Below are positions 53,278-63,498 of a DNA stretch of 64,000 nucleotides, in pieces. The notes beneath the pieces were generated by a model. That model did no database searches and had not been told where the DNA came from. It saw nothing but the letters and a program-made list of their open reading frames with translations. The DNA lies in contig NZ_FAOZ01000039.1 of the NCBI RefSeq assembly GCF_001536285.1, positions 1 through 64,000 on the forward strand, in the 5' to 3' direction. A program made the position numbers and the translations under genes. The stretch's first letter is position 1. Each line of letters starts with the position of its first letter. The DNA comes from Parafrankia irregularis (GTDB lineage Bacteria; Actinomycetota; Actinomycetes; Frankiales; Frankiaceae).

Positions 53278-55275
53278 GTGGATGCCACGGTGACCGACCC
53301 TGTCATCGGTCGTCTTCTCGATGGGCGGTACACCGCCCAGGAGCGGCTTGCCGTCGGCGGGATGGCGACGGTGTACGTCGCGCACGACAACCGCCTCGAC
53401 CGTTTCGTCGCGCTCAAGATCATGCACCCGAACCTCAGCCACGACCCCGAGTTCGTGGCCCGGTTCCACCGGGAGGCGAACGCGGTCGCCCGGCTCAGCA
53501 CCCCACGCGTCGTGTCGATCCTCGACCAGGGGTCGGACCGGACCGCGGCCGGCGTCCTGCACTACCTGGTCATGGAGCTGGTGCGCGGGCGGTCGCTGCG
53601 CGAGTACCTGACCACCCGCGGGCGGCTGACCGTGCCCGAGGTCGTCGAGATCTTCGAGCCCGTCGCGGAGGCGCTCGCCGCCGCGCACGCCGCCGGGATC
53701 ATCCACCGCGACATCAAGCCGGAGAACATCCTGCTCGGTGACGACGGCCAGGTGAAGGTCGCCGACTTCGGGCTCGCCCGGCCGGTGTCCCAGCCGACCC
53801 AGGCCGTGACCGGCGGCGTCGTCATGGGCACCGTCGGGTACCTGGCACCCGAGCAGGTCACCCACGGCACCGCCGGCATGCGCAGCGACGTCTACGCCGC
53901 CGGCGTCATGCTCTTCGAGATGATCACCGGCCAGCTCCCGCACAACGGCGAGACGCCGATGTCGGTGGCCTACCAGTCCGTCCACGGTGACGTGCCCGCG
54001 CCGTCCTCGGTGGTGTTCGACGTCCCCGCCGAGCTGGACGCGCTCACTCTGCGGGCCACCGCCCGCGACCCGAACCACCGGCCGGCCGACGGCGCCGCGC
54101 TGCTCGCCGAGCTGCGGGCGATCCTGCCCTACCTTCCCGCGCCCGGTGACGACGAGGAGTACCACTCCGGGTTCACCGGCCCGTTGCAGTCGCCTACCCC
54201 GCCGCGGGGCCCAGGAGCGGGGGCGTACCCGGGCGCCCAGCCGGCGCAGCCGCCTCGGCCACCGGTCGCGCCGACCAGCATGATCAGCACCGGCTCGGGC
54301 CAGGGCCGCCGCCGGCGGCCGCAGGAGGCCCGGTCGGGGCGGCTACCCGCCGGCCCCGCCGTCATCGCCGGTGTCGTGGTGGTCTGCCTGGTCCTCGGTG
54401 TGGTCCTGTTCCGCGCGCTGCTGGGCGGCACCAAGCCCGAGGTGCCGCTGCTGCTCGGGCTGACCAAGGCGGCGGCCGAGAAGAACCTGAACGAGGCCGG
54501 TATCAGGTTCAAATACGGCCAGACGCTCGCCAGCGACACGTACGCCGAGGGCCAGGTCGCCGAGCAGGACCCGGAGACCGGCGCCAAGATCAGCGACGAC
54601 ACCGTCGTGACGCTTCGGCTGAGCAGCGGCACACCGAAGGCCGTCGTTCCTGCTCTCGCCGGGAAGACCGCCGAACAGGCCCTGGTCGAGCTGACCCAGG
54701 CGAAGCTCACGGTCGGCGGGCGCAACGCGGAGGCCAACGACACCGTCCCCGAGGGCCAGGTCATCCGAACCGAGCCGCAGGCCGGCACGGCGGTCGAGCG
54801 GAACACGCCGGTGAACCTGGTCGTGAGCTCCGGGCCGTCGACGGCGGAGATCCCCGGCGACCTCGTCGGGCTGACCTACGACGAGGCCAAGGCGAAGCTG
54901 GACGCGCTGGGCCTCAGCCTCACCGTGAAGCAGTCGCTGATCACCGACGACAGCGTGGAGCCCGGCCAGGTCGCGCGCACGTCGCCGAACCCCGGCCAAC
55001 GGGTGAACGCCGGCGCCACGGTGACCCTCTTCGTCGCCAAGGACTCCGACTCCGACTCCGACTCCGGTGGCGGCGACGGCAGCGGGGTCATGGTGACCGT
55101 GCCCAACGTCGTGGGCAAGTCCTGGTCGGACGCCGAACGCATCCTGAACCGCGTGGGGCTCAAGGCCACCCGGCAGGACTGGCTCCTCAACAAGGTGAAG
55201 TCCCAGAAGCCGAAGGCCGGTAGCAAACTCGAGCGAGGCAGCACGGTCCAGCTGCAGATGGAGTGGGGGCTCTGA
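53278..55275 (+). CDS. pknL: transmembrane Ser/Thr protein kinase with PASTA domains (PknL-like)
   Basis: 665 residues from the GTG at 53278. The kinase domain has the glycine loop RLAVGGMATVYVAHD, K47 (FVALKIM), the catalytic IIHRDIKPENILL (D145), VADFGLARP and LAPEQVTHG. It ends near residue 290 and is followed by a Pro/Arg-rich juxtamembrane segment. One helix follows (VIAGVVVVCLVLGVVLFRAL, about 361-380). Four PASTA repeats come after it, separated by short linkers such as an Asp-Ser repeat near 590. PASTA domains bind muropeptides, so it probably links cell-wall state to phosphorylation. Gene order with aroG and neighbours supports PknL. Confidence 0.92.
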   Translation: MDATVTDPVIGRLLDGRYTAQERLAVGGMATVYVAHDNRLDRFVALKIMHPNLSHDPEFVARFHREANAVARLSTPRVVSILDQGSDRTAAGVLHYLVMELVRGRSLREYLTTRGRLTVPEVVEIFEPVAEALAAAHAAGIIHRDIKPENILLGDDGQVKVADFGLARPVSQPTQAVTGGVVMGTVGYLAPEQVTHGTAGMRSDVYAAGVMLFEMITGQLPHNGETPMSVAYQSVHGDVPAPSSVVFDVPAELDALTLRATARDPNHRPADGAALLAELRAILPYLPAPGDDEEYHSGFTGPLQSPTPPRGPGAGAYPGAQPAQPPRPPVAPTSMISTGSGQGRRRRPQEARSGRLPAGPAVIAGVVVVCLVLGVVLFRALLGGTKPEVPLLLGLTKAAAEKNLNEAGIRFKYGQTLASDTYAEGQVAEQDPETGAKISDDTVVTLRLSSGTPKAVVPALAGKTAEQALVELTQAKLTVGGRNAEANDTVPEGQVIRTEPQAGTAVERNTPVNLVVSSGPSTAEIPGDLVGLTYDEAKAKLDALGLSLTVKQSLITDDSVEPGQVARTSPNPGQRVNAGATVTLFVAKDSDSDSDSGGGDGSGVMVTVPNVVGKSWSDAERILNRVGLKATRQDWLLNKVKSQKPKAGSKLERGSTVQLQMEWGL

Positions 55276-55289
55276 GAGCCGGCGGCTGA

Positions 55290-55317
55290 CCCGGCCCGGC
55301 TGGTCCGCCGGGCCGGG
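55290..55317 (+). terminator. 11-bp perfect hairpin after the kinase gene
   Basis: CCCGGCCCGGC (55290-55300) pairs exactly with GCCGGGCCGGG (55307-55317) around a 6-base loop, 15 bases after the kinase stop. No U-tract. Confidence 0.7.
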
Positions 55318-55439
55318 CGCCGCGCCGTCGGGAAACAGTCGGCGTCACGGCCTCCGCGACCCCGATCGGGTACATTCGATCTTCACTCGGGCCGTGAGCC
55401 GCGGTCCCGGAGTACCGGAGCCAGAACGCGGGGGGCGGC

Positions 55440-57509
55440 GTGGTGGCGAGTGGTGGGCCGCGCCGGCGAAGCGCGCGGGCAGACCGTGCCGCCGCGTTGC
55501 TCGACGGCGGGCGTCCCCCGCGCGACGAGTACGAACAGCAGCTTGCCCGAACCATCTCCACCCTGCGGGCCCTGCCCGTCCCGGCGATGTCACCCAGCAC
55601 CCGCGCGGAGACCCGCGCCATGCTGCTCGCCCGCCTGAGCATCGCCGGTCTCACCGACGCCGCCGCCGGCCCGGCCGGGACGACCGGCCCGATCAGCGTG
55701 CCCGAGCCGGTCAGCGCGACCAGCCCAACCGGCGCGCCTGGCCCGGTCGACGCGGCGGCTGACGCGGCTGACGCGGCGGGTACGGCTGACACAGCGGGTA
55801 CCGCCGGAACGGGGGGAACCGGCGCCGCACCGGCCCACCGGGCCACGATCGTCACCCGCCCCGACCGGGCACATCTGCGCAGAGCTGTCCGCTCGGCCCG
55901 TCCCGCGCTGGTCGGAGCGCTGGCGGCGTCCGTCGCGGCGGTCGGCGTCGCGGTGAGCTCCACCGACGCACTGCCCGGCGAGTTCCTGTACGGCGTGAAG
56001 CGCCATGTGGAGCAGCTCCAGGTCAGCCTCGCGGCCAGCCGGGTGGAACGGGCCAAGGCCCAGCTGGCGGTGGCCCGGACGAGGATGAACGAGCTCACCG
56101 CCGTCCTCGGTCAGGCCACCTCGGCCACCGGGGATGCCGCCGTGGACGCGGGCACCCACACCGGTTCGGGTCACGGCGACGCCGGGCGGCCCGGCTCCAC
56201 CGGCGACCCGGTCGCAGCCGCGGAGCCTGACCCAAGGGCCCGTCCTGGTGCCGGCGAGGCGGGGCTCAGCCCGGCGCCCGGGGAGCAGTGGCCGGCCGGT
56301 GCGCCGGCGGCGCAGGCGCCGGCAGGTTCCCCCGCGGGCCGGCCAGGCGCCCACACCGGCGCTGCGGGCGCTGGCGGCGCACCGACGGCGGGCGGGCAGA
56401 CCGCCGCCATGCCCCCGACGGCTCACGCGACGGCCGGGGGCGGGTCCGTCCGGGCGCGCGACCTCACCACGGCGGCTGCGCTGCTGCACGACTGGTGCAC
56501 CGACGCGGCGGCCGGCAGCGAGGTCCTCATCGAGGAGATCCGTTCCGGGAACACCGACGCCTGGAAGACGCTCAACGAATTCAACACGGATCAGTCGACG
56601 CGCCTCGACGCGCTGCTGGGCGTGCTCGGGAGCAGCGCTGGTCCCGACGCGACCGAGGCGCGCCGCATCATCCGCGACGTCGGCTCGGTACTGACCTTCA
56701 CCTCCGCACATTCCGGGGGGCCTTCGACACCGGTCGGCTCCGGGAGCGGATCCGCCCTCGGGCCGGGCACCGCCACCGCGGGCGACGGGAACAGCTCGGC
56801 GGGAACAGCGACGGCGAACCCCGGGCCAGCTCCCCGCCCCCCGCGGGCGAGCACGGTCGGGCCGCCCCAGTCGCAGGCCGCCACCCAGCCGGCACAGACC
56901 TCCCCGGAAGCGCCGGCGATCGACGCCGCGGCCAGCGGCATCGCTCCCAGCCTGCCGCTGCCGGCACCGCCGTCAAGCTCAGCCGCTGACGCCGGTGCCG
57001 ACGCCCGTACCCGCGCCGACGCCGGTGCTGACGCCGGTGCCGGTGCCGGTGCCGCAGGAGCAGAAGCGTCGTCCGTATCGGAGCCGGCGGCGCAGCCGAG
57101 CACCGACCCGGTGACGCCGCAGAGCGCCACCGCCACCCCGCAGGCTTCCGCCGGCCTCGACGCGACGGCCTGGGCGGGAGCGCTGGAGACCGCCGGCCTC
57201 CTCGACGCCTCCAGGGACCTGGTGTCCTACGTCGGCGTCGGGTTCGGCGTCAGCTCCGACCCTGACGCGGGCTCCACGGCGGCTGCCGCCGACGGCACCG
57301 CGCAGGCGGCCTCGCCGCAGTCCGTCGCGTCCGACGGCGCCGCGGCCCGGGCGGGCGGCAACATGGCGGGCGACATCGTGGCAGGCAGCGCGGAACCGGC
57401 GCCCGCCACGGAACCGGTGCCCGCCACGGAGTCGGGGACCACCGTGCTCGGAGCTACGACCTCATCCGCCGACGCACCGGGCCAGACGCAGGCGACCCCC
57501 GCCGAATAG
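55440..57509 (+). CDS. DUF5667-domain membrane protein with long low-complexity tail
   Basis: 689 residues; starts at GTG 55440 or 55443. Near the N-terminus RDEYEQQLARTISTLRALPV and MSPSTRAETRAMLLARLSIA look like the usual helical start. One membrane helix follows (LVGALAASVAAVGVAVSSTD). Then comes the DUF5667 core DALPGEFLYGVKRHVEQLQV, SLAASRVERAKAQLAVARTR, and later LTTAAALLHDWCTDAAAGSE, LIEEIRSGNTDAWKTLNEFN. Members are often anti-sigma-like or cell-surface proteins of unknown role. The last 250 residues are Ala/Gly/Asp/Pro repeats, some from short tandem repeats in the DNA. Confidence 0.8.
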   Translation: MVASGGPRRRSARADRAAALLDGGRPPRDEYEQQLARTISTLRALPVPAMSPSTRAETRAMLLARLSIAGLTDAAAGPAGTTGPISVPEPVSATSPTGAPGPVDAAADAADAAGTADTAGTAGTGGTGAAPAHRATIVTRPDRAHLRRAVRSARPALVGALAASVAAVGVAVSSTDALPGEFLYGVKRHVEQLQVSLAASRVERAKAQLAVARTRMNELTAVLGQATSATGDAAVDAGTHTGSGHGDAGRPGSTGDPVAAAEPDPRARPGAGEAGLSPAPGEQWPAGAPAAQAPAGSPAGRPGAHTGAAGAGGAPTAGGQTAAMPPTAHATAGGGSVRARDLTTAAALLHDWCTDAAAGSEVLIEEIRSGNTDAWKTLNEFNTDQSTRLDALLGVLGSSAGPDATEARRIIRDVGSVLTFTSAHSGGPSTPVGSGSGSALGPGTATAGDGNSSAGTATANPGPAPRPPRASTVGPPQSQAATQPAQTSPEAPAIDAAASGIAPSLPLPAPPSSSAADAGADARTRADAGADAGAGAGAAGAEASSVSEPAAQPSTDPVTPQSATATPQASAGLDATAWAGALETAGLLDASRDLVSYVGVGFGVSSDPDAGSTAAAADGTAQAASPQSVASDGAAARAGGNMAGDIVAGSAEPAPATEPVPATESGTTVLGATTSSADAPGQTQATPAE

Positions 57510-57560
57510 TCGTCGGCAGGGGTCGTCGTCGGCCGGCACCGCTGCGCGGGCCGGCGCCGC

Positions 57561-58925
<1,365 letters not shown>

Positions 58926-59004
58926 TCACCAGGGTACGGGTCTGTCGGCGAGAACTCCCGTGCTTTCGTCCGTCGCCCGCCGGACCGTCGCCCGTCAGAC
59001 AGCC

Positions 59005-59047
59005 GAACCGTCCGGACCGCCTGCCAGGCCGGCGGTCCGGACGGTTC
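59005..59047 (-). terminator. 17-bp perfect hairpin between pfkA and aroG
   Basis: GAACCGTCCGGACCGCC (59005-59021) pairs exactly with its complement at 59031-59047 around a 9-base loop. It is 70 bases after the phosphofructokinase stop and 83 bases before the aroG start on the same strand, so it probably ends the pfkA transcript. No U-tract. Confidence 0.75.
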
Positions 59048-59116
59048 GGGTGGTCTGGGTGGATCGGGTGATTCGGCGCGGTACTGACGCCGGGGCGCTG
59101 GTGCGCTGGTGCGCTG

Positions 59117-60142
59117 TCAGCCGAAGAAGACCTCGGCCTCCTCGTACAGGTACTCAGGCACGGTCTTGAGCTCGCCGGTGGCCTCCGCGAGCGGCACCCG
59201 CTCCACCCTGGTCCCGTGCAGGGCGACCATCACGCCGAAGTCGCCGTCGTGCGCGGCGTCGACGGCGTGCAGCCCGAACCGGGTCGCCAGCCAGCGGTCG
59301 AAGGCGGTCGGCGTCCCGCCCCGCTGGACATGGCCGAGGACCGTCGCCCGGGTCTCGCGACCCGTCCGCCCTCTGATCTCGGTCTCCAGCAGCGCGGAGA
59401 TCCCCTGCAGGCGCACATGGCCGAAGGCGTCCAGCTCACCCTCCTTCGCCATCATGGTCCCGGCGATCGGAGTAGCGCCCTCCGCCACCACGATGATCGG
59501 CGCGTAGCTGGTGGCGAACCGCTGTTCGACGAAGGCGCAGACCTTGTCGATGTCGAACGGCCGCTCCGGGATCAGGATGACGTTCGCCCCCGCGGCCATG
59601 CCGCTGTGCAGCGCGATCCAGCCGGCGTGCCGGCCCATGACCTCCACCACGAGGACACGGTGGTGGCTCTCGGCCGTCGTGTGCAGCCGGTCGATCGCCT
59701 CCGTGGCGATGTTCACCGCGGTGTCGAAACCGAACGTGTAGTCGGTGGCGGACAGGTCGTTGTCGATCGTCTTCGGTACCCCGATCACCGGGACGCCCTC
59801 CGCATGCAGACGCGCCGCGGCACCCAGGGTGTCCTCACCGCCGATGGCGATCAGGGCGTCGACGCCCGTGCGCCGCATCGTCTCCCGGACGCGGGCCGGA
59901 CCGTCCGCCGAGGCGAACGGATTCGTCCGGCTGGAGCCCAGGATGGTGCCGCCGCGGGGCAGGATTCCGCGCACGGCGGCGATGTCCAGGGGCATGGTGT
60001 CGTTCTCCAGCGGGCCGCGCCACCCGTCCCGGAATCCGACGAAGCTGTGGCCGTAAAGGCCGACTCCCTTGCGGACGACGCCGCGGATGACCGCGTTCAG
60101 TCCGGGGCAGTCGCCACCGCCGGTCAGCACACCGATCCTCAC
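59117..60142 (-). CDS. pfkA: 6-phosphofructokinase with PPi-type active-site residues
   Basis: 341 residues from the GTG at 60142 (GAGAGG about ten bases upstream). RIGVLTGGGDCPGLNAVIRG, RGGTILGSSRTNPFA, ALIAIGGEDTLGAAARLHAE, GVPKTIDNDLSATDYTFGFD and VVEVMGRHAGWIAL are the family motifs. Counting from this start, the two residues that set the phosphoryl donor are D104 (in GGEDT) and K124 (in GVPKT). ATP-dependent enzymes have Gly at 104. Actinobacterial ATP-PFKs may have K124 with G104, while the pair Asp/Lys marks PPi-dependent enzymes. A PPi-dependent, reversible enzyme is therefore predicted. Confidence 0.92.
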   Translation of the reverse strand: MRIGVLTGGGDCPGLNAVIRGVVRKGVGLYGHSFVGFRDGWRGPLENDTMPLDIAAVRGILPRGGTILGSSRTNPFASADGPARVRETMRRTGVDALIAIGGEDTLGAAARLHAEGVPVIGVPKTIDNDLSATDYTFGFDTAVNIATEAIDRLHTTAESHHRVLVVEVMGRHAGWIALHSGMAAGANVILIPERPFDIDKVCAFVEQRFATSYAPIIVVAEGATPIAGTMMAKEGELDAFGHVRLQGISALLETEIRGRTGRETRATVLGHVQRGGTPTAFDRWLATRFGLHAVDAAHDGDFGVMVALHGTRVERVPLAEATGELKTVPEYLYEEAEVFFG

Positions 60143-60432
60143 AGCCAGGGCCCTCTCTTCCCGAGTCGCCCCCGATCCCTCCCACTTCCGGCGGCAGCCT
60201 AGCCCGCAACCGCCCAACCTCGACGCCATTCAGAAACTCGGCGTGGCATGTCAAACACTCTCAGTAATATTGGACGTCCGGCGGCAGGCAGGTCGAGGCG
60301 AACACGGACGTCGAGGCGAGCGCGGGGACGGCCCGAGCGCACGAAGACACACCCGAGTGCGCCAAGGGACGTCCGCGGGAGAGCGGGGCCTGGTGGAGCG
60401 GGCCTGGTGGAGCGGGGCGGAGCCCTGGGCGG

Positions 60433-60960
60433 CTACCCGGACGGCGCGTCGGCGACGATCCGCTGGCGCAACGCGCTGAGGACCTGCCAGCGGGCGAGGT
60501 TGTGCCGCGCGTCCGCGAGCGCGTCGTGCGCGTCGGGGGGCGGCGGCGGGAGCGTCGGGCTGCCGACGTCCTCCCACAGCTGCCGCAGGTCATGGGTGAA
60601 CCGCGGCAGCCGCCGCGGCAGGGCCGGCATCTTCCCGAAGAGCTGGCAGAGGACCACATGATCGTAGGCGGCGTACCAGGCCCACAGCTCCGGGGCACCG
60701 TCCGCGGTCAGGAAGCGGACCACCTCGTCCCGGATCCGCTCCCGCGACATCCAGCTGGGGCTCGCCGGCGGCGGCAGCCGGTCGAGGACGTTGCGCCGCA
60801 CCCAGGGGACGGCGTGGGCCGGATCGAACTCGGTGGAGACGGCGTAGAACTCACGCTCGCCGTCCTCGCTGACGATTCCGATGCTCACCAGATCAAGCCA
60901 GTGATGGCCGGAATCGTCGCGTTCGATGAACTCGGTGTCGTAGAAGAATCGGCCGCCCAC
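60433..60960 (-). CDS. Rv2179c-type 3'-5' exoribonuclease
   Basis: 175 residues from the GTG at 60960. FFYDTEFIERDDSGHHWLDL holds the first DEDD motif (DTEF), WAWYAAYDHVVLCQLFGK the second, and DAHDALADARHNLARWQVL the last (H/D...D). M. tuberculosis Rv2179c is a 3'-5' exoribonuclease of this compact DEDDh class. The length matches. It is 80 bases downstream of the glycosidase-like gene and upstream of pfkA, all on the minus strand. Confidence 0.9.
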   Translation of the reverse strand: MGGRFFYDTEFIERDDSGHHWLDLVSIGIVSEDGEREFYAVSTEFDPAHAVPWVRRNVLDRLPPPASPSWMSRERIRDEVVRFLTADGAPELWAWYAAYDHVVLCQLFGKMPALPRRLPRFTHDLRQLWEDVGSPTLPPPPPDAHDALADARHNLARWQVLSALRQRIVADAPSG

Positions 60961-61040
60961 TCGTCCAGTGTGCCCCGCGGGTCGAGGGGCGCCGCCGCGG
61001 GCATCCCCGCCGGCCGGGGGCACCCGCGCGGACCGTCCGG

Positions 61041-62486
61041 TCAGCGGCGCCGAAGGCGCAGGAAGAGCGGCCCGAGCACGGCCGCGGTCAGCGCCGCGCC
61101 GAGCAGCGGAAGGACCAGCAGCAACAGCGGGGAGTCGGCATCGTCGCCACCGCCAGTGGCGGCGCCAGCGCGACCGCCGCCGCCGGCTGCGGCCTCGCCG
61201 GCCGCAGCGTCGTCGGCCGCCTGCGGCCCCTGCCCGGCCTGCGCCAGGTGCGCCGCGCCCGACGAGCAGTTCACCGCACCCGCCCGGGCCGGCGCGACGG
61301 GCGCGGCACCAGTCGCCGGTGCGACCTCCACGCTGACCTCGGCCGCGCCGGCCGAGGCGACGACGCACAGAACGCCCGCGCCGGGCGCCGAGGTGACCTG
61401 GCCACCTGTCACCCGGACCTGGTAGCCCGACGAGTAGCTCCACCCCGGCACGACGATCGCGGTCGCCGTGCCGGCCGGGAAGGCGCCGCGCATCGCCGAG
61501 GAGGTGCGGTAGGTGAGGCGGAACACTCCCGAGGCGTCGCTCCCGTACGACTCCGGAACGCCCGCCACCGCGGCCGGGTAGGGCCGGACGACCTCCGCCG
61601 GAGGGGTGGCCGCGGCCCGCACCTGGCCGGCGCCGATGCCGGTCCCGGGACGGCCGGTGACCGGCTCGTCGTAGAACCAGCCCAGGTTGAACACGTCGCC
61701 GGCGTCGGCCAGCGCCCCGACCCGGGCCCGGGAGCCGTCCGCCCAGCCGGTGATGTACCCGGCCGCGCCGTTCGCGGCGACCCTGGCCGCCGGGTCGAAC
61801 GGTGCCGCCTGAGCGACCCACAGCGTGTGGTTGGGATCACTGGAGCGCAGGGTGGCGGCAAGGTCCTCGGCGGCCGTCGAGGCCGGCACCTCGAAGCCGA
61901 TCAGCCCGCCGACCGCACCGAACCGGCCCGCGAGCCGCCGCAGCCCGGCCGCCAGATCGGACGTCGAGGGCGTGTAGCCCGCGCTGCCGGGAACGATGCC
62001 GATCACGACGAACAGGCCGTGGTCGGTGAGGTCACGTACGACGGCCCCGGCCTGCTCCAGCCCGCCCTGTTCGGGGTCGCCAGCCGGAGGTCGCTCACCG
62101 TTGGGCGGGAACCGTCCGCCGGCCGTCATCGGCACCTCGAGACGGCTGCCGGTGAAGCCGTAGTCGATCCACCGGGCCATGTCGGCGGCAGTGGGCACGG
62201 TCCCCGCGGGCACGGTGACGCCGCGCGGCAGCACCACCCGCCCTGCGGTGTCGGTGAGGAAGCTGCCTGTTCGCGACACGGTGCCGGCGGGCGGCTGGGC
62301 CGCGGCGGCCGCCTGCGCGGTGCCCGGCGCGGAGGTCGCCTCAGCGCGCCCGACCGGCCCGGCGCCGCCAGCAGGGATGATCGGGACGGCAAGCAGCAGC
62401 AGTGCCAGCAGCGGCACCGCCGCGACCGACCGGCCGGTCCGACGCCCGGCCCGACGGCTGGATCTCCTCGGCAAAAACCCCGTCAC
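61041..62486 (-). CDS. exported glycosidase-like protein, degenerate GH5/endoglycoceramidase type
   Basis: 481 residues from the GTG at 62486; GTG 62495 is possible. After a twin-arginine-rich start (RRSSRRAGRR) comes a hydrophobic signal (VAAVPLLALLLLAVPIIPAG). The first domain resembles a GH5 barrel, with FLTDTAGRVVLPRGVTVPAG, then WIDYGFTGSRLEVPMTAGGR and VVRDLTDHGLFVVIGIVPGS. The usual catalytic 'NEP' after strand four reads IGFEVPAS. The C-terminal Ig-like domain (RPYPAAVAGVPESYGSDASG, TAIVVPGWSYSSGYQVRVTG) is like that of endoglycoceramidases. The end is one membrane helix with an RLRRR tail. The barrel may have lost activity and act as a binding protein. Confidence 0.55.
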   Translation of the reverse strand: MTGFLPRRSSRRAGRRTGRSVAAVPLLALLLLAVPIIPAGGAGPVGRAEATSAPGTAQAAAAAQPPAGTVSRTGSFLTDTAGRVVLPRGVTVPAGTVPTAADMARWIDYGFTGSRLEVPMTAGGRFPPNGERPPAGDPEQGGLEQAGAVVRDLTDHGLFVVIGIVPGSAGYTPSTSDLAAGLRRLAGRFGAVGGLIGFEVPASTAAEDLAATLRSSDPNHTLWVAQAAPFDPAARVAANGAAGYITGWADGSRARVGALADAGDVFNLGWFYDEPVTGRPGTGIGAGQVRAAATPPAEVVRPYPAAVAGVPESYGSDASGVFRLTYRTSSAMRGAFPAGTATAIVVPGWSYSSGYQVRVTGGQVTSAPGAGVLCVVASAGAAEVSVEVAPATGAAPVAPARAGAVNCSSGAAHLAQAGQGPQAADDAAAGEAAAGGGGRAGAATGGGDDADSPLLLLVLPLLGAALTAAVLGPLFLRLRRR

Positions 62487-62595
62487 GCCACGCACGGTGC
62501 AATCTTGCCGTGCCCTCCCCAAACGGGTCAGACCGGCCTGGGGTAGCGGTCTGGGAGCCGCCTGGGGCAGCGGATTCGGGCACGGTTGTGCGCGC

Positions 62596-63498
62596 TCAGG
62601 AACCGGAGACCGGTGCCCGCTCGGGATCCTTCCCCGCGCGGGTGGCCGGCCCCTCCCCCACAACCGGCGGCTCGGCCACACCCGAAGGCTCCGCCACGAC
62701 CGGCGACTCGACCACGGCCGGCGGCTCGGCCACGGCCGAGGGCTCGACCACGGCCGAGGGCTCGACCACGGCCGAGGGCTCCGCCTGGCCCCGGCCCGCC
62801 TCCCTGGCCTGGGCCTCACGGGCCGCGGCGAGCTCCTCCTTGCGCCGCTGCGCGTACATGTCGACGTACTCCTGGCCGGACAGCGACATCAGCTCGTACA
62901 TGATCTCGTCCGTCATCGACCGGAGCACGAAGCGGTCGTCAGCCATCCCGGCGTACCGGCTGAAGTCGAGCGGACGCCCGATCCGGATTCCGACCCGGCG
63001 GATGCGCGGCATGAACTGGCCCGGCGGCTGGACCTCGAACGTCCCGATCATCGCCACCGGAATCACGGGCACGCCGGCCTCCAGAGCCATCCGTGCGACG
63101 CCGATCTTCCCGCGGTAGAGCCGGCCGTCCGGCGAACGCGTGCCCTCCGGGTAGATCCCGAGCAGCTCGCCGGAGCCGAGCACCCGCACACCGGTACGCA
63201 GCGCGCCCTCACTGGCCCGGCCGCCACTGCGGTCGATCGGGACCTGACCGACCCCCTTGAAGAACTTCCGCTTGCTCCAGCCCTTGAAGCCGACCCCGGT
63301 GAAATAGTCACTCTTCGCGAGGAAGGTGATCCGCCGAGGCACCACCAGCGGCAGGAAGAAGGAGTCCAGAAAACTCAGGTGGTTACTGGCGAGGATCGCC
63401 GGCCCCCGGGTGGGCACCTGGTCGAGACCCTCCACCCACGGCCGCCAGAACAGCCGCAGCACCGGCGTCAGGATGGCCTTGACGACCCAGTACAACAC
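62596..63498 (-). CDS. PlsC-type 1-acylglycerol-3-phosphate acyltransferase
   Basis: 300 residues from the GTG at 63498 (GGGGAG five bases upstream). The acyltransferase motifs are ILASNHLSFLDSFFLPL (HxxxxD form, NHLSFLD), SKRKFFKGVGQVPIDR, LLGIYPEGTRSPDGRLYRGK and VPVIPVAMIGT. It would transfer an acyl chain to lysophosphatidate at the membrane. M. tuberculosis Rv2182c is the counterpart by position. The last 75 residues are a Glu-Pro-Ser-Ala-Val repeat from an 18-bp tandem repeat in the DNA (about 62690-62790) and are probably disordered. Confidence 0.9.
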   Translation of the reverse strand: MLYWVVKAILTPVLRLFWRPWVEGLDQVPTRGPAILASNHLSFLDSFFLPLVVPRRITFLAKSDYFTGVGFKGWSKRKFFKGVGQVPIDRSGGRASEGALRTGVRVLGSGELLGIYPEGTRSPDGRLYRGKIGVARMALEAGVPVIPVAMIGTFEVQPPGQFMPRIRRVGIRIGRPLDFSRYAGMADDRFVLRSMTDEIMYELMSLSGQEYVDMYAQRRKEELAAAREAQAREAGRGQAEPSAVVEPSAVVEPSAVAEPPAVVESPVVAEPSGVAEPPVVGEGPATRAGKDPERAPVSGS

